Shown: one piece after another, positions 7,780 to 16,434 of the stretch
How the letters are laid out: each line of letters begins with the position of its first letter
Position numbering within the stretch: position 1 is the first letter of the stretch
Assembly (NCBI RefSeq): GCF_006438925.1
Contig: NZ_RCZA01000011.1
Span: 85,699-149,698, forward strand
Length of the DNA stretch: 64,000 bases
Direction of reading: 5' to 3'
Source of the DNA: Pseudomonas mandelii
GTDB lineage: Bacteria > Pseudomonadota > Gammaproteobacteria > Pseudomonadales > Pseudomonadaceae
Translations under genes and position numbers: made by a program
The notes under the pieces: generated by a model
Database searches by the model: none
Told to the model about the DNA's origin: nothing
Seen by the model: the letters and a program-made list of their open reading frames with translations, nothing else

Positions 7780-9034
7780 GTTCGTCTCCTCGGGCGACAC
7801 GGGGCAGGCGCAGCTCGGTGAGCGTGCCGCCTTCCTCATGACTGTAGAGTTTCACTGAGCCGCCGGCGCGTGTCACGCTGGCCTTGCTCAAAAACAGGCC
7901 CAGGCCGAAACCTTTGCCCTTGGTGGTAAAAAACGGTTTGCCGATCTGTTCGGCGATGGCCAGCGGCACACCGGCGCCGTGGTCGCGGATGCTGATGGTC
8001 AAGTCCTCGGCATTCCAGTCCAGCGTCACTTGCAGGCCTTCCGGGCAAGCATCGGCGGCGTTGTTGAGCAAATTCAGCAGCGCCTGGGTCAGGTCCGGCG
8101 GCGGCGCCATGCGCGGCACGGTGCCTTGGCCCAAGCGCTGGAAGCGGTAACTGGCTTCCGGGCGCATCAGGTGCCAGCGGTTCAGGGCTTCGTCGAGCCA
8201 ATCGGTGACGTCCTGCATCTCCACGGCCAATCGACGATTGGCCTCGGCGGCGCGCACCAGTTGCTGCAAGGTTTCTTTGCAGAGTTTGACCTGATCCTGC
8301 AGCACGCTCAGGTCGTCCTGCAACATCGGGTCGTGATGGTCCTGACGCATTTCCTTGAGCAACACACTCATGGTCGCCAGCGGCGTACCCAATTCATGGG
8401 CGGCACCGGCGGCCTGGGTGGCGACGGCCAGCAGTTGCTGATCGCGCAGGCCCTCTTCGCGACGGATGGCACGCAGTTCTTCCTGACGGCGCAGCTCTTC
8501 GGCCATGCGTGCAGCGAAGAAAGTGATGACCGCCGCGGCCAGGGCGAAACTCAGCCACATCCCGTAAACCTGCAGGTTTTCCCGAGCGATCGGGAAGGTT
8601 TGCAGCGGATAGAAGCGGGCCAGTAGCAAGGTGTACATCGTCAACGCGATACCGGACAGAATCACCGAATAACGCCACGGCAACGTCACGGCGGCGATGG
8701 TCAGCGGCACCAGGTAATAAGAGACGAAGGGGTTGGTCGAGCCGCCGGAGAAGTACAGCAAGGCACTGTGGATAAACAGGTCGCAGGCCAGTTGCACGGC
8801 GTATTCGAGTTCGGTTACCGGCCATGAGGTGCGCAGGCGAATCGCCGTGAACGCGCACAGCAACATCGAGCAACCGAGGGTCGCAGCCAGTTGGAACCAG
8901 GGCAGCGGTAGTAAGTCGAGCCAGTAGGCCAGGCCCACGGAACCGGCCTGAGCGGCCAACACCAATGTGCGGATGAACGTCAGCCGCCAGAGATTCTGGC
9001 GAGTTGCGGAAGTGATTTGAACGGGGGCGAGCAT
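7772..9034 (-). CDS. roxS: Sensor histidine kinase RoxS (RegB/PrrB family)
   Basis: A 420-residue membrane kinase with about six N-terminal membrane segments (residues 18-175). The heptapeptide GGSTNPF (97-103) is the ubiquinone-binding motif of RegB-type redox sensors. The H-box is GAAHELGTPLATM (H213), followed by the N-box NLLNNAADA and G-boxes DHGAGVP and GKGFGLGLFL. An AGGAGAGCTC site places the start at MLAPVQITSA rather than 29 codons upstream. It should sense the quinone redox state and phosphorylate RoxR encoded directly downstream. Confidence 0.93.
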   Translation of the reverse strand: MLAPVQITSATRQNLWRLTFIRTLVLAAQAGSVGLAYWLDLLPLPWFQLAATLGCSMLLCAFTAIRLRTSWPVTELEYAVQLACDLFIHSALLYFSGGSTNPFVSYYLVPLTIAAVTLPWRYSVILSGIALTMYTLLLARFYPLQTFPIARENLQVYGMWLSFALAAAVITFFAARMAEELRRQEELRAIRREEGLRDQQLLAVATQAAGAAHELGTPLATMSVLLKEMRQDHHDPMLQDDLSVLQDQVKLCKETLQQLVRAAEANRRLAVEMQDVTDWLDEALNRWHLMRPEASYRFQRLGQGTVPRMAPPPDLTQALLNLLNNAADACPEGLQVTLDWNAEDLTISIRDHGAGVPLAIAEQIGKPFFTTKGKGFGLGLFLSKASVTRAGGSVKLYSHEEGGTLTELRLPRVARGDEHE

Positions 9035-9146
9035 GAGCTCTCCTGATGAGCGCTCCAGGCGGATCGCACGGAGTATAACCAAGCCGCGGGCCTGAGAGGC
9101 GAAAGTGCGGCAAACGACCACAGGCCTTCAGCCAACACAAAGCCCT

Positions 9147-9279
9147 TGTAGCAGCTGCCGAAGGCTGCGTTCGGCTGCGAAGCAGTCGTAAAATCCGACG
9201 CTGCACTCCTTCAGGAAAACCGCGCATACCGGATCTGCGACTGCTTCGCAGCCGAACGCAGGCTTCGCCAGCTGCTACA
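9147..9279. repeat. Long inverted repeat, family A variant
   Basis: TGTAGCAGCTGCCGAAGGCTG at the left and its complement at the right, with inner arms TTCGGCTGCGAAGCAGTCG and its near-complement. It occupies the middle of the 364-bp gap between divergent roxS and the SIMPL gene. The rest of the gap, near 9300-9398, would hold the promoter of the SIMPL gene, with no strong -35/-10 pair that I could fix. Confidence 0.8.
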
Positions 9280-9398
9280 TAGGATCGCGTCGATCTGTAT
9301 AGAAGTTGTAACTGTGCGAACCGGATCATAAAAGCTAGAGTCTGATGGTTTCCCGCAGGCTCGGACCTTAACCCCTGCGCAACGTCCAAGGAGTTTTC

Positions 9399-10115
9399 AT
9401 GCACAGTCTCAGCCGCAGCGCCGCCCTTCTTGCCCTTAGCGTTGGCACCGTCGCCAGCCTCCCGGCCCTGGCCGCCGACGAACTTCATTACAACCAGATC
9501 GCCCTGCGCGCCGAAGTCAGTCAGGAAGTGGCCCGCGACCTGATGATCGTGACCCTCTACACCGAAGAACAAAACACCGACCCGGCCAAACTCGCCGCCG
9601 ACGTCAGCACCACCATGAACAAAGCGCTGGCCCAGGCCAAACAGGTCAAGGAAGTCACCCTGCGCCAGGGCAGCCGCAACAGCTACCCGATCTACGACAC
9701 CAAGGGCCAGAAAATCACCGGCTGGCGCGAACGCGCCGAACTGCGCCTGGAAAGCTCCGACTTCGCGGCGCTGTCGAAACTGACCGGCGAACTGCTCACC
9801 GACCTGAAAATGGGTGGCATGGACTTCGCCATCGCCACACCAACCCGCAAGGCCAGCGAAGATGCACTGCTTAAAGAAGCCGTGACAGCCTTCAAGGCCC
9901 GTGCGCAACTGGCCACCGACGCGCTGGGCGGCAAGGGTTACAAAATCGTTAACCTGAACTTGAACAGCAACGGTTATCCACAACCGTACATGCGCGCGCC
10001 AATGATGATGAAAGCGGCGAGCATGGACGGTGCACCGGTGACGCCGGAAGTTGAGGCTGGCACCAGCCAGGTCAGCATGACGGCGGATGGTTCGATTGAA
10101 GTGTTGATGCCTTGA
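9399..10115 (+). CDS. SIMPL (DUF541) domain periplasmic protein
   Basis: A 238-residue exported protein. Residues 1-24 form a signal peptide (positive start, ALLALSVGTVASL core, likely cut after ALA|AD). The mature part fits the SIMPL/DUF541 family, with the repeated beta-alpha pattern and the LRQGSRNSYPIYDTKG and ITGWRERAELRLES stretches of that domain. The ribosome site CAAGGAG precedes the ATG. E. coli relative YggE is linked to oxidative stress, but the biochemical role is unknown. The position beside roxS matches P. aeruginosa. A strong terminator follows. Confidence 0.88.
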   Translation: MHSLSRSAALLALSVGTVASLPALAADELHYNQIALRAEVSQEVARDLMIVTLYTEEQNTDPAKLAADVSTTMNKALAQAKQVKEVTLRQGSRNSYPIYDTKGQKITGWRERAELRLESSDFAALSKLTGELLTDLKMGGMDFAIATPTRKASEDALLKEAVTAFKARAQLATDALGGKGYKIVNLNLNSNGYPQPYMRAPMMMKAASMDGAPVTPEVEAGTSQVSMTADGSIEVLMP

Positions 10116-10135
10116 TTCGATAACCCGTACACAAA

Positions 10136-10168
10136 AACGGCGATCACCGAAGTGATCGCCGTTTTTTT
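10136..10168 (+). terminator. Rho-independent terminator after the SIMPL gene
   Basis: ACGGCGATCAC and GTGATCGCCGT pair around CGAA and are followed by a T7 run. A clear terminator 20 bp after the stop codon. Confidence 0.9.
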
Positions 10169-10198
10169 ATGCCAGACCAAAACCCATGTAGTCCCTCT

Positions 10199-10750
10199 GT
10201 AGGAGTTGCCGAAGGCTTAAAAAGCGGAACGCGGTGCGTCCCAGGCTACATTCCCGCGCGGAGCGTGGAACGATCAAACGGTGTACATCTGCGAGGCATT
10301 GGTCGGCTGTAAGGCCGCCATCGTCGGAACGCCGCCCGGACCAAGCTCGCTCCCCCAGGAGATCGGCGTACGCCTTTCGCTCCTCACCACTCAACAGGCC
10401 GAGCGTTAGCTCGCCTGCAGCTTGTGATCTTGATCCACCCGCCCCTTCGGGAGGCTGAGTGGAGGTGTTCATCTGGGGGGCAGGCGCGCAGCGCCGTTCG
10501 ACGCAGTCGAACACATCGAGAGGAGGTCGAAGCGAAGCCGACCGGAGGCGATGCCCCCAGATGAATACCGGAGCGAAGGAACGCCGAGCCTAGGCGAGGG
10601 GCCGGACGCTTGGGGCGAGCGTTTTTTTGCTTACTTTTTTTAGGCGTTTGTAAAAAAAGTGAGTCGCCGTAAGGGCGAAACCCTAAGTGGCCGTTACCGC
10701 AGAAATGGATATGTACACCTGAAAGAAAATGGTCGGCTATAAGGCCGCCA
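10199..10750. repeat. Gene-free repeat mosaic
   Basis: From 10169 to 10873 I see no convincing gene. The stretch begins with a partial family A arm (TGTAGGAGTTGCCGAAGGC, 10199), runs into a partial family C arm (GGAGCGTGGAACGATC, to 10276), then the direct repeat GGTCGGCTGTAAGGCCGCC (10302). Next comes a dense set of palindromes between about 10430 and 10690 (CATCTGGGGG and CCCCCAGATG bracket 10469-10564; AAAAAAGTAAGC/ACTTTTTTT motifs near 10625-10660). It closes with a second direct copy GGTCGGCTATAAGGCCGCC (10732). It resembles composite repeats scattered in P. fluorescens-type genomes. A minus-strand ORF of 115 codons covers 10167-10514 but is made of repeat arms. Confidence 0.65.
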
Positions 10751-10873
10751 TGTCACATAACCATCTTGAATATGCCGAGATAGAGGGGTCTCCCTCACAA
10801 ATGGGTATTTCCGCGACTCCCGCCAACACCGCTACTCTCAGGAGAACACCACCGCACAGACCCCGGGGACTCC

Positions 10874-12475
10874 ATGGAAAGAACCACCGTCAAACCACTC
10901 CTGCTCGCTCTCGCCCTCGCCACCACCGCCCCACTCGCCCAAGCCGCCACCACCCTGGTCTACTGCTCCGAAGCCAGCCCCGCCGGCTTCGACCCCAGCC
11001 AATACACCAGCGGCACCGACTTCGACGCCTCGGCCGAAACCGTCTTCAATCGCCTTACCCAATTCAAACGCGGCGGCACCGAAGTCGAACCCGGTCTGGC
11101 AACAAAATGGGAGGTATCCACGGACGGCCTCACCTACACCTTCCACCTGCGCGACGGCGTGAAGTTCCACACCACCGACTACTTCACCCCGACTCGCGAC
11201 TTCAACGCCGATGACGTGCTGTTCACCTTCCAACGCCTGCTCGACCCGGAAAACGCCTTCCGCAAAGCCTACCCCGCCGAGTCGCCGTACTTCACCGACA
11301 TGGACCTGAACAAAACGATCAAGAGCGTCGACAAAATCGACGACCACACCGTGCGTTTCAGCCTGAACAACATCGACGCCGCCTTCATCCAAAACCTGGC
11401 CATGAGCTTCGCCTCGGTGCAATCCGCCGAGTACGGCGCCCAGTTACTAAAAGAAGGCAAAGCCGCGGACATCAACCAGAAACCCGTCGGCACCGGCCCG
11501 TTCGTGTTCAAGCGCTATCAAAAGGACTCGCAGATCCGCTACGCCGCCAACAAGGCTTACTGGAAACCAGAGGACGTGAAACTCGACAACCTGATCTTCT
11601 CGATCACCCCGGACGCTGCCGTTCGCTTGCAGAAACTCAAGGCCGGCGAATGCCAGGTCAGTGGCTACCCACGCCCGGCAGACATCGAAGTCATGGAGAA
11701 AGACCCGAATCTCACCGTGCTCAAACAAGCCGGGTTCAACCTTGGTTTCCTGGCCTACAACGTGACTCATCCACCGCTGGACCAGCTCAAGGTGCGCCAG
11801 GCCCTGGACATGGCCATCGATAAACCCGCGATCATCAAAGCTGTCTACCAAAGTGCCGGCCAACTGGCGCAGAACGCCCTGCCTCCCGCTCAATGGTCTT
11901 ATGACCCAAGCATCAAGGATGCGCCCCACGACCCGACGAAAGCGAAGGCGCTACTGAAAGAAGCAGGGGTTGCACCCGGTACCACTATTAATCTGTGGGC
12001 CATGACCGTGCAGCGCGCATCCAACCCCAATGCTCGAATGTCGGCACAAATGATCCAGCAGGACTGGGAGAAAGTCGGGATCAAGACCAACATCGTCAGC
12101 TATGAATGGGGCGAGTACATCAAACGCGCCAAAAATGGAGAACACGACGCGATGATTTACGGCTGGACCGGCGACAACGGCGACCCCGACAACTGGCTCG
12201 GCGTGCTCTACAGCTGCGCCGCGGTGAAAGGTAGCAACTACGCCAAGTGGTGCGACCCGGCGTACGACAAATTGATTCAGCAGGCCAAAGTGTCCACGGA
12301 CAAACAGCAACGGGTCAATTTGTACCAACAGGCACAACAAATCCTTAAGCAACAAGTACCTATCACACCGATTGCCAACTCGACGGTGTTCCAGCCGCTG
12401 CGCAAGGAAGTCACCGACTTCAAGATCAGCCCGTTCGGCCTCACACCCTTCTATGGTGTGGGTATAAATAAGTAA
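10874..12475 (+). CDS. dppA1: Dipeptide ABC transporter substrate-binding protein 1
   Basis: A 533-residue periplasmic binding protein of the SBP_bac_5 (DppA/OppA) family. A signal peptide ends in AQA (residue 25) and the mature chain starts TTLVYCSEASPAGFDPSQYTSG. Family landmarks are GLATKWEVSTDGLTYTFHLRDGVKFH and KPVGTGPFVFKRYQKDSQIRY, with a WTGDNGDPDNWLG ligand-loop motif. It is the first of three related binding-protein genes before the porin gene, as in P. aeruginosa dppA1-A2-A3-opdP-A4-BCDF; names follow gene order. It should bind short peptides for DppBCDF. Codon use is strongly C-ending near the start. Confidence 0.87.
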   Translation: MERTTVKPLLLALALATTAPLAQAATTLVYCSEASPAGFDPSQYTSGTDFDASAETVFNRLTQFKRGGTEVEPGLATKWEVSTDGLTYTFHLRDGVKFHTTDYFTPTRDFNADDVLFTFQRLLDPENAFRKAYPAESPYFTDMDLNKTIKSVDKIDDHTVRFSLNNIDAAFIQNLAMSFASVQSAEYGAQLLKEGKAADINQKPVGTGPFVFKRYQKDSQIRYAANKAYWKPEDVKLDNLIFSITPDAAVRLQKLKAGECQVSGYPRPADIEVMEKDPNLTVLKQAGFNLGFLAYNVTHPPLDQLKVRQALDMAIDKPAIIKAVYQSAGQLAQNALPPAQWSYDPSIKDAPHDPTKAKALLKEAGVAPGTTINLWAMTVQRASNPNARMSAQMIQQDWEKVGIKTNIVSYEWGEYIKRAKNGEHDAMIYGWTGDNGDPDNWLGVLYSCAAVKGSNYAKWCDPAYDKLIQQAKVSTDKQQRVNLYQQAQQILKQQVPITPIANSTVFQPLRKEVTDFKISPFGLTPFYGVGINK

Positions 12476-12646
12476 CACCGCGCTCTAACCGGGTGCGCCA
12501 GCCGCCCCGGCCGCCCTCTGTCGGTGCGCGATTTGCACTCAAAAAAACCTGCGCAAACGGTCAAATGCGCCTGAATTTATACAAATGCGACATTAAGGTA
12601 CGTTCGTGCCACTGTTTAACGCCTGTGGTCGCTCAGGATCTTGCAT

Positions 12647-12663
12647 TGGGTATGGCCCCTGCA
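12647..12663 (+). promoter_or_regulatory. Possible sigma54 promoter for dppA2
   Basis: TGGGTATGGCCCCTGCA contains GG-N10-GC spacing close to the sigma54 pattern and lies 72 bp before the dppA2 ATG. The -24 part differs from TGGCAC at two or three bases, so this is weak evidence. Confidence 0.25.
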
Positions 12664-12734
12664 TAAGTATCCGCAGGCACGACTCACGAGGTCGTCCTCT
12701 AATTCCAAAAATGACAACAAATCATGAGGCCACC

Positions 12735-14360
12735 ATGCTTAAACACGCGGTCATTCCGTTTTTAGTCGGCGCAGGCTTGTTAGCTAGCGCACCTTTCGCC
12801 CAAGCGGCGACTAACCTGGTGTTTTGCTCCGAAGGGAGCCCGGCCGGTTTTGATCCTGGTCAGTACACCACCGGAACCGACTTCGACGCCTCTGCAGAAA
12901 CCATGTTCAACCGCCTGACTCAGTTCGAGCGCGGCGGCACCGCCGTTATTCCAGGTTTGGCGACCAAATGGGACATCTCCGATGATGGCCTGACTTACAC
13001 CTTCCACCTGCGTGAAGGCGTCAAGTTCCATACCACCCCGTACTTCAAGCCGACTCGTGAGTTCAACGCCGACGACGTGCTGTTCACCTTTAATCGCATG
13101 ATTAACAAGGATGATCCGTTCCGTAAGGCGTACCCAACCGAATTCCCGTACTTCACCGACATGGGGATGGACACCAACATCACCAAGATCGATAAAGTCG
13201 ACGACAAAACTGTCAAGTTCACCCTGAAAGAAGTCGACGCCGCGTTCATCCAGAACATGGCCATGAGTTTCGCTTCCGTCCAGTCCGCCGAGTACGCCGC
13301 CCAGCTGCTGAAAGAAGGCAAAGCCGCCGACATCAACCAGAAGCCGGTCGGCACTGGTCCGTTCGTGTTCAAGAGCTACCAGAAAGATTCCAACATCCGC
13401 TACACCGGGAACAAGGACTACTGGAAGCCTGACGACGTCAAGATCGACAACCTGATCTTCGCCATCACCACCGACCCGTCGGTACGTATTCAGAAGCTGA
13501 AGAAGAACGAGTGCCAGATCACTCTGTTCCCACGTCCGGCCGACCTGAAGGCTCTTCAGGAAGACAAGACTCTGAAAGTGCCTAACCAGGCTGGTTTCAA
13601 CCTGGGTTACATCGCCTACAACGTGATGGACAAGATCAAGGGCAGCGATCAGCCAAACCCGATGGCCCAACTGAAAGTGCGTCAGGCACTGGACATGGCC
13701 GTCAACAAGCAGCAGATCATCGACTCGGTTTACCAGGGTGCAGGTCAACTGGCCGTCAACGCCATGCCGCCGACCCAGTGGTCTTACGACACCACCATCA
13801 AGGATGCCCCGTACAACCCTGAGAAAGCCAAAGAGCTGCTCAAGGAAGCCGGCATCAAGGAAGGCACCGAGATCAACCTGTGGGCGATGCCGGTGCAGCG
13901 TCCGTACAACCCGAACGCCAAGCTGATGGCTGAAATGCTGCAGTCCGACTGGGCCAAGATCGGTATCAAGGCCAAGATCGTGACCTACGAGTGGGGCGAG
14001 TACATCAAGCGCTCCAAAGGCGGTGAAAACGGCGCGATGCTGATTGGCTGGAGCGGCGACAACGGTGACCCGGACAACTGGCTGAACGTGCTGTTCGGCT
14101 GCGATTCGCTGCAAGGCAACAACTTCTCCAAGTGGTGCGACAAGAAGTTCGACGGCATCGTGAAAGAAGCCAAGCGCACGACCGATCAGTCCAAGCGCAC
14201 CGAACTGTACAAGCAGGCGCAACACGTCCTCAAAGATGCCGTTCCAATGACACCTATCGCTCACTCGACGGTGTTCCAACCCATGCGCGACAACGTGCAG
14301 GACTTCAAGATCAGCCCGTTTGGCTTGAACTCCTTCTACGGCGTCAGCGTCAGCAAATAA
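12735..14360 (+). CDS. dppA2: Dipeptide ABC transporter substrate-binding protein 2
   Basis: A 541-residue SBP_bac_5 protein. The start MLKHAVIPFLVGAGLLASA follows a GAGG site; an ORF extension upstream lacks a signal peptide and is rejected. Signal peptide cut after AQA|ATNLVFC. Very close to dppA1 and dppA3 (shared blocks FCSEGSPAGFD, KSYQKDSNIRYTGNK, GAGQLAVNAMPPTQWSYD, WAMPVQRPYNPNAKLMAEML). It has an extra short insert KIKGSDQPNPM near residue 330 that the others lack. It probably binds a different set of peptides for the shared DppBCDF pump. A hairpin terminator follows. Confidence 0.88.
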   Translation: MLKHAVIPFLVGAGLLASAPFAQAATNLVFCSEGSPAGFDPGQYTTGTDFDASAETMFNRLTQFERGGTAVIPGLATKWDISDDGLTYTFHLREGVKFHTTPYFKPTREFNADDVLFTFNRMINKDDPFRKAYPTEFPYFTDMGMDTNITKIDKVDDKTVKFTLKEVDAAFIQNMAMSFASVQSAEYAAQLLKEGKAADINQKPVGTGPFVFKSYQKDSNIRYTGNKDYWKPDDVKIDNLIFAITTDPSVRIQKLKKNECQITLFPRPADLKALQEDKTLKVPNQAGFNLGYIAYNVMDKIKGSDQPNPMAQLKVRQALDMAVNKQQIIDSVYQGAGQLAVNAMPPTQWSYDTTIKDAPYNPEKAKELLKEAGIKEGTEINLWAMPVQRPYNPNAKLMAEMLQSDWAKIGIKAKIVTYEWGEYIKRSKGGENGAMLIGWSGDNGDPDNWLNVLFGCDSLQGNNFSKWCDKKFDGIVKEAKRTTDQSKRTELYKQAQHVLKDAVPMTPIAHSTVFQPMRDNVQDFKISPFGLNSFYGVSVSK

Positions 14361-14367
14361 GGTTTTG

Positions 14368-14402
14368 CAACGGCGACGTTTTTAACGTCGCCGCTGCTTT
14401 AT
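14368..14402 (+). terminator. Terminator-like hairpin after dppA2
   Basis: CGGCGACG and CGTCGCCG pair around TTTTTAA, followed by a weak T-rich tail CTGCTTTAT. From here to dppA3 at 14661 (about 260 bp) I see no gene; the 3' part must hold the dppA3 leader and promoter. Confidence 0.65.
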
Positions 14403-14660
14403 CTGCCGAGAAAGTAGGAATCCGCTGACATCCAAATCCACTGCCTCCTACAGCAGCGGTTTCGGACGCATTGCCTTTTCCCACGAGTCTTTCGGAATCT
14501 ACGCATTTACTGCCAGACCCACGGCTCCTACCGTCGGGATCTGACCAGTTCGTGCGTGGGCTCTCGGTTGCTGCCGCTCATGGCTTGAGATCAGTGATGC
14601 CTCCACGTCCCCGGACGGGATGGCGACTCATTGAAAAACACATAAGAGAAAGGGAGCGTC

Positions 14661-16262
14661 ATGCGCCATACCTTGGTTTTATCCGCATTGCTGGGCACCG
14701 GCCTGCTGGCCGCCACTTCCATCAGCCAGGCCGCCAATAACAGCCTGGTGTTCTGCTCCGAAGGCAGCCCCGCTGGCTTCGACACCGCGCAGTACACGAC
14801 CGCGACCGACAATGACGCCGCCGAGCCGCTGTACAACCTACTGGCAGAGTTTGAAAAAGGCGCCACCAACGTCGTACCAGGCCTGGCCACTCGCTGGGAT
14901 ATTTCCGAGGACGGCCTCAAGTACACATTCCACCTACGCGAAGGGGTGAAATTTCACACAACCAAATACTTCACGCCGACCCGTGATTTCAATGCCGATG
15001 ACGTGCTGTTCACGTTCAATCGCATGCTCGATCCGCAGCAACCTTTCCGTAAGGCCTATCCGACCGAGTTCCCGTATTTCAACGGAATGAGCCTGAACAA
15101 GAACATCGCCAAGGTCGAGAAGACCGGGCCGCTGACCGTGGTCATGACGCTCAACAGCGTGGACGCCGCGTTCATCCAGAACATCGCCATGAGCTTCGCC
15201 GCCATCCTGTCCGCCGAATACGCCGACAAACTGCTGGCCGAAGGCAAGCCGAGCGATATCAACCAGAAGCCGATCGGCACCGGGCCGTTCGTGTTCAAGA
15301 GCTACCAGAAAGATTCCAACATCCGTTACACCGGCAACAAGCAGTACTGGGACCCGAGCCGGGTCAAGCTTGAGAACCTGATTTTCGCCATCAACACCGA
15401 CGCCTCGGTGCGGGTACAGAAGCTCAAGGCCAACGAGTGCCAGATCACCCTGCACCCGCGCCCTGCCGACGTGACCGCGCTGAAGAACGACCCGAAGCTC
15501 AAGCTCATCGAGAAGCCCGGTTTCAACCTCGGTTACATCGCCTACAACGTGCGCCACAAACCTTTCGACCAGCTCGAAGTGCGCCAGGCGCTGGACATGG
15601 CGGTGAACAAACAAGGGATTCTCAACGCCGTCTATCAAGGTGCCGGTCAACTGGCGGTCAACGCCATGCCACCGACCCAATGGTCCTACGACGAGACCAT
15701 TAAAGACGCCGCCTACAACCCGGAAAAAGCCAAGGAATTGCTCAAGGCTGCCGGCGTGAAGGAAGGCACTGAAATTACTCTGTGGGCGATGCCGGTCCAG
15801 CGCCCTTACAACCCGAACGCCAAATTAATGGCCGAAATGCTCCAGGCTGACTGGGCAAAAATCGGCCTCAAAGTGAAGATCGTCAGCTATGAATGGGGCG
15901 AGTACATCAAGCGCACCAAGAATGGCGAGCATGACGTCAGCCTGATTGGCTGGACCGGTGACAATGGGGACCCGGACAACTGGCTCGGCACGCTTTACAG
16001 CTGCGACGCCATTGGCGGCAACAACTACTCCATGTGGTGTGATCCGGCTTACGACAAGCTGATCAAGCAGGCCAAGGTCGTCACCGACCGCGACCAGCGC
16101 ACCGTGCTTTACAAACAGGCGCAGCAGTACCTCAAGCAGCAGGTACCGATTACGCCAGTCGCCCACTCGACGGTTAACCAGCCGTTGAGCGCCAAAATCG
16201 AAGGATTCAAGGTGAGTCCTTTCGGTCGTAACGTGTTCTCGGGCGTCAGTATCGACCAATAA
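14661..16262 (+). CDS. dppA3: Dipeptide ABC transporter substrate-binding protein 3
   Basis: A 533-residue SBP_bac_5 protein with a signal peptide ending SQA|ANNSLVFC. It shares long identical blocks with dppA2 and lacks the dppA2 insert. In place of the TGTDFDASAETMFNRL of its sisters it has TATDNDAAEPLYNLL in the N-terminal lobe, a change close to the peptide pocket in this fold. An AGAAAGGGAGCG site precedes the ATG. In P. aeruginosa dppA3 stands directly before opdP, as here. Confidence 0.88.
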   Translation: MRHTLVLSALLGTGLLAATSISQAANNSLVFCSEGSPAGFDTAQYTTATDNDAAEPLYNLLAEFEKGATNVVPGLATRWDISEDGLKYTFHLREGVKFHTTKYFTPTRDFNADDVLFTFNRMLDPQQPFRKAYPTEFPYFNGMSLNKNIAKVEKTGPLTVVMTLNSVDAAFIQNIAMSFAAILSAEYADKLLAEGKPSDINQKPIGTGPFVFKSYQKDSNIRYTGNKQYWDPSRVKLENLIFAINTDASVRVQKLKANECQITLHPRPADVTALKNDPKLKLIEKPGFNLGYIAYNVRHKPFDQLEVRQALDMAVNKQGILNAVYQGAGQLAVNAMPPTQWSYDETIKDAAYNPEKAKELLKAAGVKEGTEITLWAMPVQRPYNPNAKLMAEMLQADWAKIGLKVKIVSYEWGEYIKRTKNGEHDVSLIGWTGDNGDPDNWLGTLYSCDAIGGNNYSMWCDPAYDKLIKQAKVVTDRDQRTVLYKQAQQYLKQQVPITPVAHSTVNQPLSAKIEGFKVSPFGRNVFSGVSIDQ

Positions 16263-16338
16263 CCGATTAGCCAAATCGCTGGGGGCGCATTGCGCCCTCA
16301 CGCAAGCGTATTGCCGTAATTCGTCAATCTGGCCTACA

Positions 16339-16350
16339 GCAAACGTTTGC
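16339..16350. promoter_or_regulatory. 12-bp perfect palindrome upstream of opdP
   Basis: GCAAACGTTTGC in the 172-bp gap between dppA3 and the porin gene. The AAACGTTT core is like LacI-family operators. A GGGCGC/GCGCCC hairpin (16283-16297) lies just before it. Function is not shown. Confidence 0.35.
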
Positions 16351-16434
16351 GATGCCTTGTATGAGTTCTAAACCAAATAGCCGGATCACCAAAAAAGACC
16401 GGCATTAAAAAAAGAAAGAAAGGAGCTTCACCCC

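Noticed and set aside
10167..10514. Minus-strand ORF of 115 codons in the repeat mosaic
   Set aside because: It is built from repeat arms and the terminator of the SIMPL gene, has no ribosome site and no recognisable domain.
10729..11214. Plus-strand ORF overlapping the start of dppA1
   Set aside because: It is an out-of-frame shadow of dppA1, rich in Arg/Pro/His as expected for a GC-rich shadow.
12780..14279. Minus-strand open frame of 499 codons opposite dppA2
   Set aside because: Shadow of dppA2; similar shadows occur opposite dppA1, dppA3 and dppA4, as expected from their common codon pattern.
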